Assembly: GCA_041287365.1 (NCBI GenBank)
Contig: JBEULL010000004.1
Coordinates: 1-64,000, forward strand
DNA from: JAQVIJ01 sp041287365
GTDB lineage: Bacteria > Desulfobacterota > Dissulfuribacteria > Dissulfuribacterales > DYLC01
DNA: 64,000 nucleotides
Reading direction: 5' to 3'
Part shown: in pieces, positions 16,875 to 25,131 of the stretch
Layout of the letters: each line of letters begins with the position of its first letter
Numbering within the stretch: the stretch's first letter is position 1
Notes under the pieces: generated by a model
Seen by the model: the letters and a program-made list of their open reading frames with translations, nothing else
Databases searched by the model: none
Told to the model about the DNA's origin: nothing
Made by a program: the position numbers and the translations under genes

Positions 16875-17591
16875 TCAGGACATACCCTTTCTCACACGTA
16901 TGTTGATCATCTCCACTGCAAACGAAAAGGCCATGGCAAAATAGATGTAGCCTTTTGGAATATGGAATGAAAAACCATCGCCCAGTAGGGCCACACCCAC
17001 CAGAATCAGAAAGCTCAGGGCCAGGACCTTTATGGTGGGGTTTTTGTCAACGAAATAGCCGATGGGCCCTGCCGCAAACATCATGATGCCTACGGCGATG
17101 ATAATGGCGGTGATCATGATCCATAGCTCTTGCGCCATTCCCACTGCGGTGATCACGGAATCCAGGGAAAATATGATGTCGAGCAGCATGATCTGTGCGA
17201 TCACGCCCCAGAAGGCCGTTGTGCGAATTTGAATGTTGGGCCCTCCCCTGCGTGCTTCGTCTATTTTTTCGTGTATTTCAAGGGAGCTCTTTGCGATGAG
17301 GAACAGACCTCCAAGAATGAGTATCAGGTCTCTACCGGAAAACGCCCTGTCAAACAGGTGAAACAGGGGTTCCGTGAGGCGCATCACCCATGTCAGGGAC
17401 ATGAGCAGCAGAATACGCATGAGCATGGCGGCTCCAAGCCCGATAATGCGTGCCGATGGTTGCTGATACGGCGGCATTTTGGACACAACGATGGAAAGAA
17501 AGATGATGTTGTCGATGCCGAGCACGATCTCCAGAACGGTCAGTGTGACAAGCGATATCCATATTTCAGGGTTCAAAAAATATTCCATCAT
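16875..17591 (-). CDS. TerC family integral membrane protein
   Basis: TerC proteins are multi-helix membrane proteins associated with metal (often manganese) export or tellurite resistance. The 238 aa contain about seven hydrophobic helices and the conserved acidic motifs 'EIVLGIDNIIFLS' (about 20-32) and 'IIFSLDSVITAVGMA' (about 138-152). The C-terminus is short, without the CBS/CorC domains of longer homologues. Its start overlaps the Nudix gene stop in an ATGA arrangement, so the two are likely co-translated. Convergent with kdsB. Confidence 0.88.
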   Translation of the reverse strand: MMEYFLNPEIWISLVTLTVLEIVLGIDNIIFLSIVVSKMPPYQQPSARIIGLGAAMLMRILLLMSLTWVMRLTEPLFHLFDRAFSGRDLILILGGLFLIAKSSLEIHEKIDEARRGGPNIQIRTTAFWGVIAQIMLLDIIFSLDSVITAVGMAQELWIMITAIIIAVGIMMFAAGPIGYFVDKNPTIKVLALSFLILVGVALLGDGFSFHIPKGYIYFAMAFSFAVEMINIRVRKGMS

Positions 17592-18115
17592 GATTTGAGT
17601 GCATTAATCTTCTGATTGGTATAGTGGTGCATGAAAAGTTGGAACAGGGCAAGACCATCGAGTGTAAATGGGTGTTGCCGAGCCATTTCCCATATGTCTT
17701 GCAGTTTCATGAAACCGCCTTCGGCGACCTCTTCGGCCTGTAAAACGAATGGGCCTTCGTGAAGGCACAGATATGACATGCCCCAGACATCGTTGTTCTC
17801 TGTGACATGATGAAATTCGAACAAAGGTGTGAGATCGGCTCGAATACCCAGCTCCTCCAGAAGTTCCCTTTTTGCGGCCTGTTCCCAGGATTCACCACTC
17901 AACACCACGCCGCCTGCCGCAATGTCGAAGTGTCCTGGATAGATGTCTTTGGTGTCGGTGCGTTTCTGCACAAACAATTCATGTTTGTGGTTAAGGACCA
18001 GGATATAGACCGCTCGATGCGGCAGTCGTTTTTGGCGCATCTCGGCCCTTGGAAGGGCTTCGACGACCTCATTTTTATCGTTTACAATGGCTACCAGTTC
18101 ATTGGTGTCTGACAT
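17588..18115 (-). CDS. Nudix hydrolase (YfcD-like)
   Basis: A 175-aa Nudix protein. The Nudix box reads G-x5-E-x7-RELLEELG ('GGVVLSGESW...KRELLEELGI', about residues 67-90), with the metal-binding REXXEE intact. N-terminal 'VEALPRAEMRQKRLPHRAVYI' resembles YfcD/isopentenyl-diphosphate-isomerase-like members. The substrate is unknown. It lies between scpA (3 nt upstream) and terC (4-nt overlap) in a minus-strand operon. Confidence 0.88.
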   Translation of the reverse strand: MSDTNELVAIVNDKNEVVEALPRAEMRQKRLPHRAVYILVLNHKHELFVQKRTDTKDIYPGHFDIAAGGVVLSGESWEQAAKRELLEELGIRADLTPLFEFHHVTENNDVWGMSYLCLHEGPFVLQAEEVAEGGFMKLQDIWEMARQHPFTLDGLALFQLFMHHYTNQKINALKS

Positions 18116-18118
18116 GGT

Positions 18119-18937
18119 TCAATAATACTGAATCGACTGATTTTCTGCATGAAGCACAACAAATGACGGCCTGCCGTCGTGCGGTTGGCCGTTGTTTACA
18201 GCTTCATCGCTCTGCCGGTCATGTATCCAAAAGAGCAGAATATCCTCATCGCCTTCCTTTTGGAGCAGCATCAATTTTCCTGTTTTGGCGAGTTCCAGTA
18301 TGGCCAGAAAGGTCAGGATGATCAAACTGCGGCTTTGTCCGAGGGCGAGTTGCAAAAAGGATTCCCTCTTGCGTTGTGCCAATATCTCGGAAAGCAAGGC
18401 CATGTGAGCAGGGAGATTCCTGTCTTCCTCGTGAAGCTCCAGCACATGAACACTGTTCTGTCGGGCCATGGCGTTTTTGAATGCGATAAAAAGCTCGAAA
18501 ACGCCGATTTCCTTTACACCCACGGCAAAATCCTCACCCATCTCCATCAGCAATTCCTGAAAGGCGTTTTCCCGCACAAACACATCGCGATTCAATATCT
18601 CCCTGGATTCCAGGGCAATGGCCGCCTCCTTGAAACGGGCCAGTTCCTGAAGGGGTCTCACCAGTTCTTCTCTGGGGTCTTCTGTGTTCAAAGGTGGTTC
18701 AGGTTTGGGCAGCAGCATGAGGGATTTGATGTGTATCAGAGTGGCGGCCATGGCCAGATACTCTCCGGCTATGGCGATATTCAATTCCCTCATGATCTCA
18801 AGATATTGAAGGTATTGGGTTGTCACCAAAGCCATGGGAATGTCCGTGATGTCCATCTGATTTTTATGAATGAGATGCAGCAGCAGGTCCAGGGGCCCGT
18901 CAAATGCATTCAGGGTTATGTGGCACGCTGAATCCAA
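18119..18937 (-). CDS. scpA: Segregation and condensation protein A
   Basis: Kleisin subunit of the SMC-ScpAB condensin that organises and segregates the chromosome. The N-terminal 'FDGPLDLLLHLIHKNQMDITDIPM' and 'EYLAMAATLIHIKSLMLLP' are the family hallmarks that bind the SMC neck; the C-terminal winged-helix part ends near residue 230, followed by a roughly 30-residue polar tail. It overlaps the trpS 3' end by 22 nt. scpB is not next door in this window. Confidence 0.93.
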   Translation of the reverse strand: MDSACHITLNAFDGPLDLLLHLIHKNQMDITDIPMALVTTQYLQYLEIMRELNIAIAGEYLAMAATLIHIKSLMLLPKPEPPLNTEDPREELVRPLQELARFKEAAIALESREILNRDVFVRENAFQELLMEMGEDFAVGVKEIGVFELFIAFKNAMARQNSVHVLELHEEDRNLPAHMALLSEILAQRKRESFLQLALGQSRSLIILTFLAILELAKTGKLMLLQKEGDEDILLFWIHDRQSDEAVNNGQPHDGRPSFVVLHAENQSIQYY

Positions 18938-19911
18938 ATCGCCTCCCTTACCTGTGAAATGGTTGACTCTGCCACCTTTCTGGCCTTTTCAGCGCCTGAC
19001 ATCAGGATTTCGTGAATCTTCTGCGGGTTTGAGGACAGAGCACAGCGTCTTTCATGTACTTCAACCAGCCCATGGACTATGGCTTCCGCCAGCTCTTTTT
19101 TGCAGGCCACACAGCCAAGCCTGGCCGCCTTGCAGTCCTTTTCGATCTCTTTGAGCCTTTCGGAAGGCAGATAGAGTTTGTGGAGCTGAAACGCCACGCA
19201 GCGCTTTTCAGGGTCGCCGGGGTCGGATTTGCGGGGTCTCTCCACATCGGTCACCATGGTGGCGATCTTACTGCGGATGTCCTCGTCTGAATCCGACAGG
19301 AAGATGGAATTGCCGTAGCTCTTGCTCATCTTTCTGCCATCCAGGCCGGGCAGCTTGGGGGTTTCTGCAAGCAGGGCATCAGGCACAGGAAATACCTCAC
19401 CATACAGATAATTGAAACGACGGGTTATCTCCCTTGTGAGCTCCACGTGAGGCAGTTGATCCATGCCCACAGGGACCTTATTGGCTTTGTACATGATGAT
19501 ATCCGCGGCCTGAAGCACTGGATAGCCCAAAAAACCATAGGTGGCCAGGTCCATCTCTTTGAGCTGCTGCTGCTGTTCTTTATATGTGGGATTGCGTTCG
19601 AGCCATGAGACCGGCGTGATCATGGAGAGTAACAGGTGCAGCTCGGCGTGTTCCTTGATATCTGATTGCACAAACAGTGTGCTTTTTTCAGGATCTATGC
19701 CGCACGCTATCCAATCCATGACCATTTCATCTATGTTTTCGCAGATGGACCAGGGATTTTCGTAATTGGTGGTCAGGGCATGCCAGTCGGCCACAAAGAA
19801 GAAACAGTCATAATCCTGCTGCATGTTCCGCCAGTTATGCAGAACCCCATGCAGATGTCCCAGATGTAGTTTCCCAGACGGCCTCATTCCACTCAAAACC
19901 CGTTGACGCAT
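18916..19911 (-). CDS. trpS: Tryptophanyl-tRNA synthetase
   Basis: Class I synthetase of 331 aa. It has 'SGMRPSGKLHLGHLHG' (HIGH-type, about 7-22), 'DYDCFFFVADWHALTT', and the KMSKS loop 'LDGRKMSKSYGN' (about 195-206). The trpS-scpA order is common in Desulfobacterota and relatives. First gene of the minus-strand trpS-scpA-nudix-terC unit. Confidence 0.96.
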   Translation of the reverse strand: MRQRVLSGMRPSGKLHLGHLHGVLHNWRNMQQDYDCFFFVADWHALTTNYENPWSICENIDEMVMDWIACGIDPEKSTLFVQSDIKEHAELHLLLSMITPVSWLERNPTYKEQQQQLKEMDLATYGFLGYPVLQAADIIMYKANKVPVGMDQLPHVELTREITRRFNYLYGEVFPVPDALLAETPKLPGLDGRKMSKSYGNSIFLSDSDEDIRSKIATMVTDVERPRKSDPGDPEKRCVAFQLHKLYLPSERLKEIEKDCKAARLGCVACKKELAEAIVHGLVEVHERRCALSSNPQKIHEILMSGAEKARKVAESTISQVREAIWIQRAT

Positions 19912-19962
19912 TTCATCCTCGCTTACGAAAAATTATCTCGAAAGTATTGTACATTACATTCG

Positions 19963-20595
19963 TCATGTCAAGGAAAGAAGATGGAGGTTCTGAAGCAAGA
20001 GCCTGCATGCCTTGATTAAAAAGGCCGCGCCATAGCCCAGAAGACACAGTGCCAGTGCCCTCATGATCAGGTCGTAGATTCTGCCGTGCAAAAAGCTGCG
20101 GAAACGTGAGACACCGAAGGCAATGGCTGTTTTGATGCTGATAAGCACAGACAAAAATGTCGCAAGAAAGGCAAGATTTGTCGAGATTGTCCCTGAGATG
20201 AGATAGGGGCCGGCCACTGTAAACCAAAACAGATACGGGTTGGGATTCAGGAAGTTCATCTTTATGCCGGTCAGCAACGGGCCTGATCTCAGGTCAGGCG
20301 CCTCAGGCATGGGTACACGGGTCACTCTAAGGCTTTTATAGCCTAAACGCAGCAGATAGAGGCCGCCGATAACACTCAGTACTATCTGCAGCCAGGTGGT
20401 GTCCTGCGTTCGGGAAAAGAGTAGGGACGCCGCAGCCATTATGGGTACATCCGTAAAAAGTGGAGACAGCGCAACCATCACGCCGGCCCTGAATCCGCGA
20501 GTCAGAGTCTCGTGAATGACTATGACGCTGAGCGGCCCCGGGCTCAATCCTCCCGATGCGCCGAAGATCAGGGCTGCGGTAATGTATTCTATCAC
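19963..20595 (-). CDS. LysE/RhtB-type amino-acid exporter
   Basis: A 210-aa membrane protein with about six hydrophobic segments and the N-terminal 'GASGGLSPGPLSVIVIHETLTRG', which matches the TPGP-type motif of the LysE family. The LysE family exports amino acids or related small molecules; substrate is unknown. The start is GTG at 20595. It follows the glycine-zipper lipoprotein gene by 17 nt on the same strand. Confidence 0.82.
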   Translation of the reverse strand: MIEYITAALIFGASGGLSPGPLSVIVIHETLTRGFRAGVMVALSPLFTDVPIMAAASLLFSRTQDTTWLQIVLSVIGGLYLLRLGYKSLRVTRVPMPEAPDLRSGPLLTGIKMNFLNPNPYLFWFTVAGPYLISGTISTNLAFLATFLSVLISIKTAIAFGVSRFRSFLHGRIYDLIMRALALCLLGYGAAFLIKACRLLLQNLHLLSLT

Positions 20596-20612
20596 TTGCC
20601 TACGGGGTTGTG

Positions 20613-21356
20613 TCAGTAAAGCGGTACTTCCACTATGCGGTCATTAGGCCCGATACGTAACGATATCCGCAGACTTGTCACGCTTTTGACCTCCTCAGGA
20701 AAACCAGGGAAAAACAATACGCCGTAGGCCAGGTCACCCTGGCGGACCGGTTTGTTTTTCAAGGTTTTTTGAGAGAGGTCTTGGCGCAGCCTGTCGTCCA
20801 GATCCGCTCTGCTGGTGGCACCGCCTGCTATGGCACCTGCCGTAGCGCCGAGCACGGCCCCTGTCCCGGCGGCACTTCCCGCATTTTTTCCGGATACTAT
20901 GCCGATGGCCAGTCCGGCCAGGGCGCCTGCTGCACCAGCCAGGACAGCGGGTTTGAGGGCACCCTTGCCTGTCTCGGCCATATCCACCTGCTTGCCTGCC
21001 CTGTCATAAAGTTGTTCTGATTTGAGCAGCGGCCATGCCTGTCCTGACATGTCCAGAAGAAAGGTCTGATCCGGGACTACACTTACTTCCTGGCCTGAAC
21101 GGTTGTCCAGCACCAGTTGCACCGGTAGCAGACCGGCCCCACGGGCATCGAAGCCGAACGCCTCCTTGGCCGATTTCTCGTCCAGATATGCCCTGGCCGA
21201 CAGGCTTACGCCGTCTATTTCCAGATGATTGGCTTGAGCCGATGGAAGTGGAATGGGTGCCACTCGACTTTCGTAGGTGGAACAGCCGGCCAGCCCTGTG
21301 TTCAATGCCATTAGACCGGCCAAAGAAATTGCCGTCATTTTATGCGGTGTTTTCAT
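20613..21356 (-). CDS. Glycine-zipper lipoprotein of unknown function
   Basis: Predicted lipoprotein: signal peptide with lipobox 'TGLAGC' (Cys about residue 25). The middle (about 135-185) is a Gly/Ala-rich zipper ('AGAAGALAGLAIGIVSG', 'GAVLGATAGAIAGGATS') that probably inserts in or spans a membrane; flanking parts are beta-rich. ATG 21356 is chosen because GGAGG lies 4 nt upstream; an in-frame ATG at 21374 lacks this. Similar lipoproteins are common in Gram-negative bacteria without a known role. Confidence 0.8.
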   Translation of the reverse strand: MKTPHKMTAISLAGLMALNTGLAGCSTYESRVAPIPLPSAQANHLEIDGVSLSARAYLDEKSAKEAFGFDARGAGLLPVQLVLDNRSGQEVSVVPDQTFLLDMSGQAWPLLKSEQLYDRAGKQVDMAETGKGALKPAVLAGAAGALAGLAIGIVSGKNAGSAAGTGAVLGATAGAIAGGATSRADLDDRLRQDLSQKTLKNKPVRQGDLAYGVLFFPGFPEEVKSVTSLRISLRIGPNDRIVEVPLY

Positions 21357-21386
21357 GCTTCCTCCATAATTCAACAGTTAGCATTA

Positions 21387-21406
21387 TTTTTTTACGAGAC
21401 CATTAA
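21387..21406. repeat. Short remnant of the dispersed intergenic repeat
   Basis: TTTTTTTACGAGACCATTAA resembles the terminal CTTTTTACAAGATCATCA of the repeat family at 27723. Only the end is present, between murI and the lipoprotein gene, so the match could be chance. Confidence 0.3.
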
Positions 21407-21417
21407 AGATGATTGTT

Positions 21418-22278
21418 TCAAGGCCCTGCTCTTTCGATTTGTATCCGTTCGCCCAAAAATGCCTGCACTATTCTCTGATTGGTCTGGTGTAGATCGGAGA
21501 GAAAATAGAGATTGGCTACACCCGTGGATTCACGGGCCAGACCACCCGTTTGTGCCAGATAGGAATGCACGGAACGTGCCACTTCATGAGACGGGTCTAT
21601 GAGCTTGACATGCTTGCCGATCTTTTCTTGAATGATGGGCTTCAATAAGGGGTAATGCGTGCAGCCCAGTATCAATGTATTCACATGCCGTTCTTTCAAT
21701 GGACGCAGATATTTTTTGACGATCATGCGCGTCTCGCGGCACTTTAACCAACCTTCCTCCACCAAAGGGACCAGCAGAGGGCATGCCTGACCTATGATCT
21801 CCGTATCAGCGCTCAGGGCTCCTATTTTGGTTTCATATACCCTGCTCCCTATGGTGGCGCGAGTGCCGATCAATCCGATTTTTTTGTTTTTTGTAAAGGC
21901 CAATGCCTGTTCAATGGAAGGCGTGATCACCTCGAATATGGGCAGATCGAAGGTGTTTTTCAGGTGTTCCGTGGCCACGCTGGCAGCGCTGTGACAAGCG
22001 ATCACCAGTATATTCGCTCCGTGTTGCAAAAGGAATTTGGAATCCTCCTCGGCGTATCGTGTGATGGTTTCCGGCCCTTTGGTGCCGTAGGGCGTACGTG
22101 CGGTATCTCCAAAATATATGATGGGTTGATGAGGCATGATTCTGCGGATTTCCCTTACAACCGTCAATCCGCCTACACCTGAATCGAAGATGCCGATTAC
22201 TGCGGGTTTTGTTGCAGCTGTTTTTTGCGGAATTGCATTGTCGTTGTTTTTCATATTTGTAATGGGCTCATCAAGCAT
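21418..22278 (-). CDS. murI: Glutamate racemase
   Basis: Makes D-glutamate for peptidoglycan. Catalytic cysteines sit in 'VIACHSAASV' (about residue 91) and 'LILGCTHYPLL' (about 202), and the substrate loops 'IGIFDSGVGGLTVVREI' and 'IIYFGDTARTPYGTKGPE' are intact. The family starts close to 'IGIFDSG', so the first about 25 residues may be overannotated; ATG at 22278 and at 22254 are both possible and neither has a clear ribosome-binding site. Confidence 0.95.
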   Translation of the reverse strand: MLDEPITNMKNNDNAIPQKTAATKPAVIGIFDSGVGGLTVVREIRRIMPHQPIIYFGDTARTPYGTKGPETITRYAEEDSKFLLQHGANILVIACHSAASVATEHLKNTFDLPIFEVITPSIEQALAFTKNKKIGLIGTRATIGSRVYETKIGALSADTEIIGQACPLLVPLVEEGWLKCRETRMIVKKYLRPLKERHVNTLILGCTHYPLLKPIIQEKIGKHVKLIDPSHEVARSVHSYLAQTGGLARESTGVANLYFLSDLHQTNQRIVQAFLGERIQIERAGP

Positions 22279-22407
22279 GGTTATATCTATGTTGGCTGAG
22301 TGATTTTTTTTGGTTTTTAGGAATCAGCATATAGTTATTCGGCTGCTTGAATGTTATTATATGTGAGCCTTTTACATCAGGTCATCCATATTCTCAAGGA
22401 GGATTTT

Positions 22408-23781
22408 ATGCCGGAGGAATACCCTTCATGCCCTGTGCCGTGGACCGTGTCGGACATGATAGACGAGATTGCCGATGAAGATGAGATAGATACCTCCATA
22501 AAAACCCTGGGTGAGGCCAAAATCGAATCACCCATGACGCGCCGGACCATGACCTGCTTTGTTACGGATCAACAGAGGGTTTTGCTGCGTGCATCACATG
22601 CCGCTGTTGAACACTGGCAGCAGACAGGCGAGGCCAAGTCCTTTGAATTGGCGGGTCCCAGATACCTCCTGTATTTTGACCCAACCAAGACCAGATGCGC
22701 TATAGTGACATGCGGCGGGCTGTGCCCTGGCATAAACGACGTCATCAGATCCATTGTCCTGACCCTTAACTATGGCTACGGCATCTCGTCCGTCGTTGGC
22801 ATTCAGTATGGCCTTCGAGGTTTTATGCCGAAATATGAACTACCTGTAAAAGAGTTGAATCCTGTGGTGGTGGACCGCATTCATGAATACGGCGGCACGA
22901 TTTTGGGTTCATCGCGAGGCAATCAGCCGGTGGAAGAGATAGTTGATGCCATGGTGCGCATGAATATCAACATTCTCTTCATGATAGGGGGGGATGGTAC
23001 ATTCCGCGCTGCCGTGGACATTCAAGCGGAGATCGAGAGGCGTGGCCTCAAGATTGCTGTGGTTGCCATTCCCAAGACCATCGACAACGACATCTACCTG
23101 GTTTCCAAGACATTTGGGTTCGAGACGGCTGTAGAGATGGCCTGTGAGGCCATTCGATGCGCCCATACAGAGGCCATCGGAGCGCCTAATTGTATAGGTC
23201 TTGTAAAGGTCATGGGCAGGCACTCCGGTTTCATAGCCGCTGCCGCCACTCACGCCCTGCGTGAAGTGAATTTTTGCTTGATTCCGGAGAGTGATTTTGA
23301 TCTGGATGGCGAAAACGGCCTGCTGAAGGCATTAGAGCGGAGATTGCGCCAGCGTTCACATGCTGTCATTCTTGTGGCGGAAGGCGCGGGCCAGAAATAT
23401 GTGACAGGCGACAAGGTCAGCCGGGACGCATCAGGCAATATAAAACTAGGGGATATCGGCCTGTTTCTCAGGGATACCTTCAAGGCCTATTTTCAGAAGA
23501 TCGGTATGGAGGTGGTTATTCGATACATCGACCCCAGTTATCTGGTTAGAAGTGTTCCCGCCAATGTCTATGACCGGCTATATTGCGCCAATTTAGGGCA
23601 GAATGCCGTCCATGCCGCCATGTCGGGCAAAACAGGAATGATGGTCAGTCGCTGGAACGACAGATATGTCCATGTGCCCATAGCAGAGGCCATCAAACGG
23701 CGTAAACAGGTAAATATCTCCAGCCGCTTCTGGCTGAGCGTGCTGGAGGCCACGGGCCAGTCCAGCCTGAAAAATTTGTAG
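22408..23781 (+). CDS. 6-phosphofructokinase (plant/TP0108-like group)
   Basis: Phosphorylates fructose 6-phosphate. The 457-aa protein has 'CGGLCPGINDVIR', 'GGDGTFRAA' and 'AIPKTIDND'. The Gly in GGDGT argues for ATP rather than pyrophosphate as donor, while Lys in PKTIDND is common in long plant-like and TP0108-like enzymes. ATG 22408 is chosen because AAGGAGG precedes it by 5 nt; the in-frame extension to 22351 has no such signal. The N-terminal about 90 residues form the extension typical of this long group. Monocistronic or ahead of rlmN. Confidence 0.9.
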   Translation: MPEEYPSCPVPWTVSDMIDEIADEDEIDTSIKTLGEAKIESPMTRRTMTCFVTDQQRVLLRASHAAVEHWQQTGEAKSFELAGPRYLLYFDPTKTRCAIVTCGGLCPGINDVIRSIVLTLNYGYGISSVVGIQYGLRGFMPKYELPVKELNPVVVDRIHEYGGTILGSSRGNQPVEEIVDAMVRMNINILFMIGGDGTFRAAVDIQAEIERRGLKIAVVAIPKTIDNDIYLVSKTFGFETAVEMACEAIRCAHTEAIGAPNCIGLVKVMGRHSGFIAAAATHALREVNFCLIPESDFDLDGENGLLKALERRLRQRSHAVILVAEGAGQKYVTGDKVSRDASGNIKLGDIGLFLRDTFKAYFQKIGMEVVIRYIDPSYLVRSVPANVYDRLYCANLGQNAVHAAMSGKTGMMVSRWNDRYVHVPIAEAIKRRKQVNISSRFWLSVLEATGQSSLKNL

Positions 23782-23820
23782 CCATGAGGAGTCGTTTTTT
23801 GCGTAATTCATTTGAGCAAC

Positions 23821-24945
23821 ATGACTGACAGCATAATTCCATTGGACTATCGCTCCCTGACCAGAGAGAAATTGGAGGCTTTGGCAGTTTCTCTAGAGCT
23901 TTCGGCCTTTCGAGGCAGACAGCTCTTCCGCTGGCTCTGGCGGCCTGGGTTTATAACTATGGAACAGGCCACGGACCTTTCACGGGATACAAGGCGGATA
24001 TTTGCGGAAAAGGGCCGTATTTATAATCTCGATTTGCACAAGAGACAGGTCTCTCGAGACGGCACGGAGAAATTCGGTTTCAGGCTTTCGGATGGTTTGA
24101 CTATAGAGACGGTTCTGATTCCGGAGGAAGACCACCATACCCTGTGCCTGTCCACTCAGGTGGGCTGCGCCATGGGCTGCGCCTTTTGCCATACCGCCCG
24201 CATGGGTTTCAAACGTAATCTGCTGCCATCGGAGATAGCAGGTCAGGTGTTGGCGGTGCAGGGCCTGGTGGAGCCGTATAAATGGCCTCGCAATCTGGTA
24301 TTCATGGGCATGGGAGAACCCCTTGCCAATTTCAAACACCTGCTCACCAGTCTGAACATACTTTCAGACGACCTGGGGTTGAATTTTTCCAGCCGCCGCA
24401 TCACTGTCTCCACCTGTGGGTTGGTGCCGGAGATGTTGGAACTGGGTTCGAAGACCACATACGGCCTGGCAGTTTCTCTACATGCCACTACAGACGAAAT
24501 ACGGGACAGGATAATGCCTGTAAATAGGAGATATCCACTTAAAACCCTGCTTGCAGCCTGTAAGTCCTATCCTTTGCCCAAGAGAAGGCGCATCACCTTT
24601 GAATATCTGCTTCTGGCGGATGTAAACGACTCGCCTGCGGATGCCAGGCGTCTGGTCAGGCTGCTTTCAAATATTCCCAGCAAGATCAATCTGATTCCGT
24701 TCAATGCCAGCGTGGGCATTTCGTTCAATGCCCCTGCCTTGCAGCGGGTCATGGAGTTTCAGGCGATTTTGGTGAATGCCGGATTTACAGCCATGATTCG
24801 TAAGAGCAAGGGGCAGGACATAGCGGCCGCCTGCGGCCAGTTATATGCGAAAGGAGGACAAGATGTGTCAGACACACGCTTACCTGTTGAAAGACGGCAA
24901 GGAGGAGGAGTTCATGCGGGATGTTCTGCATGTGAATGTGCATGA
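23821..24945 (+). CDS. rlmN: Dual-specificity 23S rRNA/tRNA A2-methyltransferase (radical SAM)
   Basis: RlmN methylates A2503 of 23S rRNA and A37 of some tRNAs by radical SAM chemistry. The cluster motif is 'CAMGCAFCHTARMGF' (CxxxCxxC, about 119-133), with 'VFMGMGEPLANF' and the second catalytic Cys in 'AACGQL' near the end. Homologues end about there; here the frame runs on for about 30 residues across the start of cooT, giving a roughly 80-nt overlap. ATG 23821 is preferred over the TTG nine nt upstream; neither has a strong ribosome-binding site. Confidence 0.94.
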   Translation: MTDSIIPLDYRSLTREKLEALAVSLELSAFRGRQLFRWLWRPGFITMEQATDLSRDTRRIFAEKGRIYNLDLHKRQVSRDGTEKFGFRLSDGLTIETVLIPEEDHHTLCLSTQVGCAMGCAFCHTARMGFKRNLLPSEIAGQVLAVQGLVEPYKWPRNLVFMGMGEPLANFKHLLTSLNILSDDLGLNFSSRRITVSTCGLVPEMLELGSKTTYGLAVSLHATTDEIRDRIMPVNRRYPLKTLLAACKSYPLPKRRRITFEYLLLADVNDSPADARRLVRLLSNIPSKINLIPFNASVGISFNAPALQRVMEFQAILVNAGFTAMIRKSKGQDIAAACGQLYAKGGQDVSDTRLPVERRQGGGVHAGCSACECA

Positions 24946-25057
24946 GGACGGCGTAACCATAAAGGGATTTTTTGCGCCAGCCAGAAAGATGGCTGCCCGT
25001 ATAGTGAAGATCGATTTGGAGCACCATAAGATACTCTTGGAGCCATTTACAGGCTGA
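24863..25057 (+). CDS. cooT: CooT family nickel-binding protein
   Basis: CooT-type proteins are about 65-residue dimers that bind nickel through the Cys next to the start Met; the first member was found with carbon monoxide dehydrogenase maturation genes. Here 'MCQTHAYLLKDGKEEEFM' begins at ATG 24863, with AAAGGAGG 5 nt upstream, so Cys2 is retained. The rest ('RDVLHVNVHEDGV', 'ARIVKIDLEHHKILLEP') matches the small beta-barrel pattern. The gene sits inside the 3' end of rlmN and before the oxidase genes; no CODH gene is in the window. Confidence 0.82.
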   Translation: MCQTHAYLLKDGKEEEFMRDVLHVNVHEDGVTIKGFFAPARKMAARIVKIDLEHHKILLEPFTG

Positions 25058-25131
25058 AACATGGCTATTTTGTTGTTTTTCATGGTATTTTGCGGCGTCT
25101 AATGCCGTTATTTCAATAAGAGGAGGTCATT

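Noticed and set aside
18179..18931. 250-aa plus frame opposite scpA
   Set aside because: Antisense of scpA; no homology features and no start signal.
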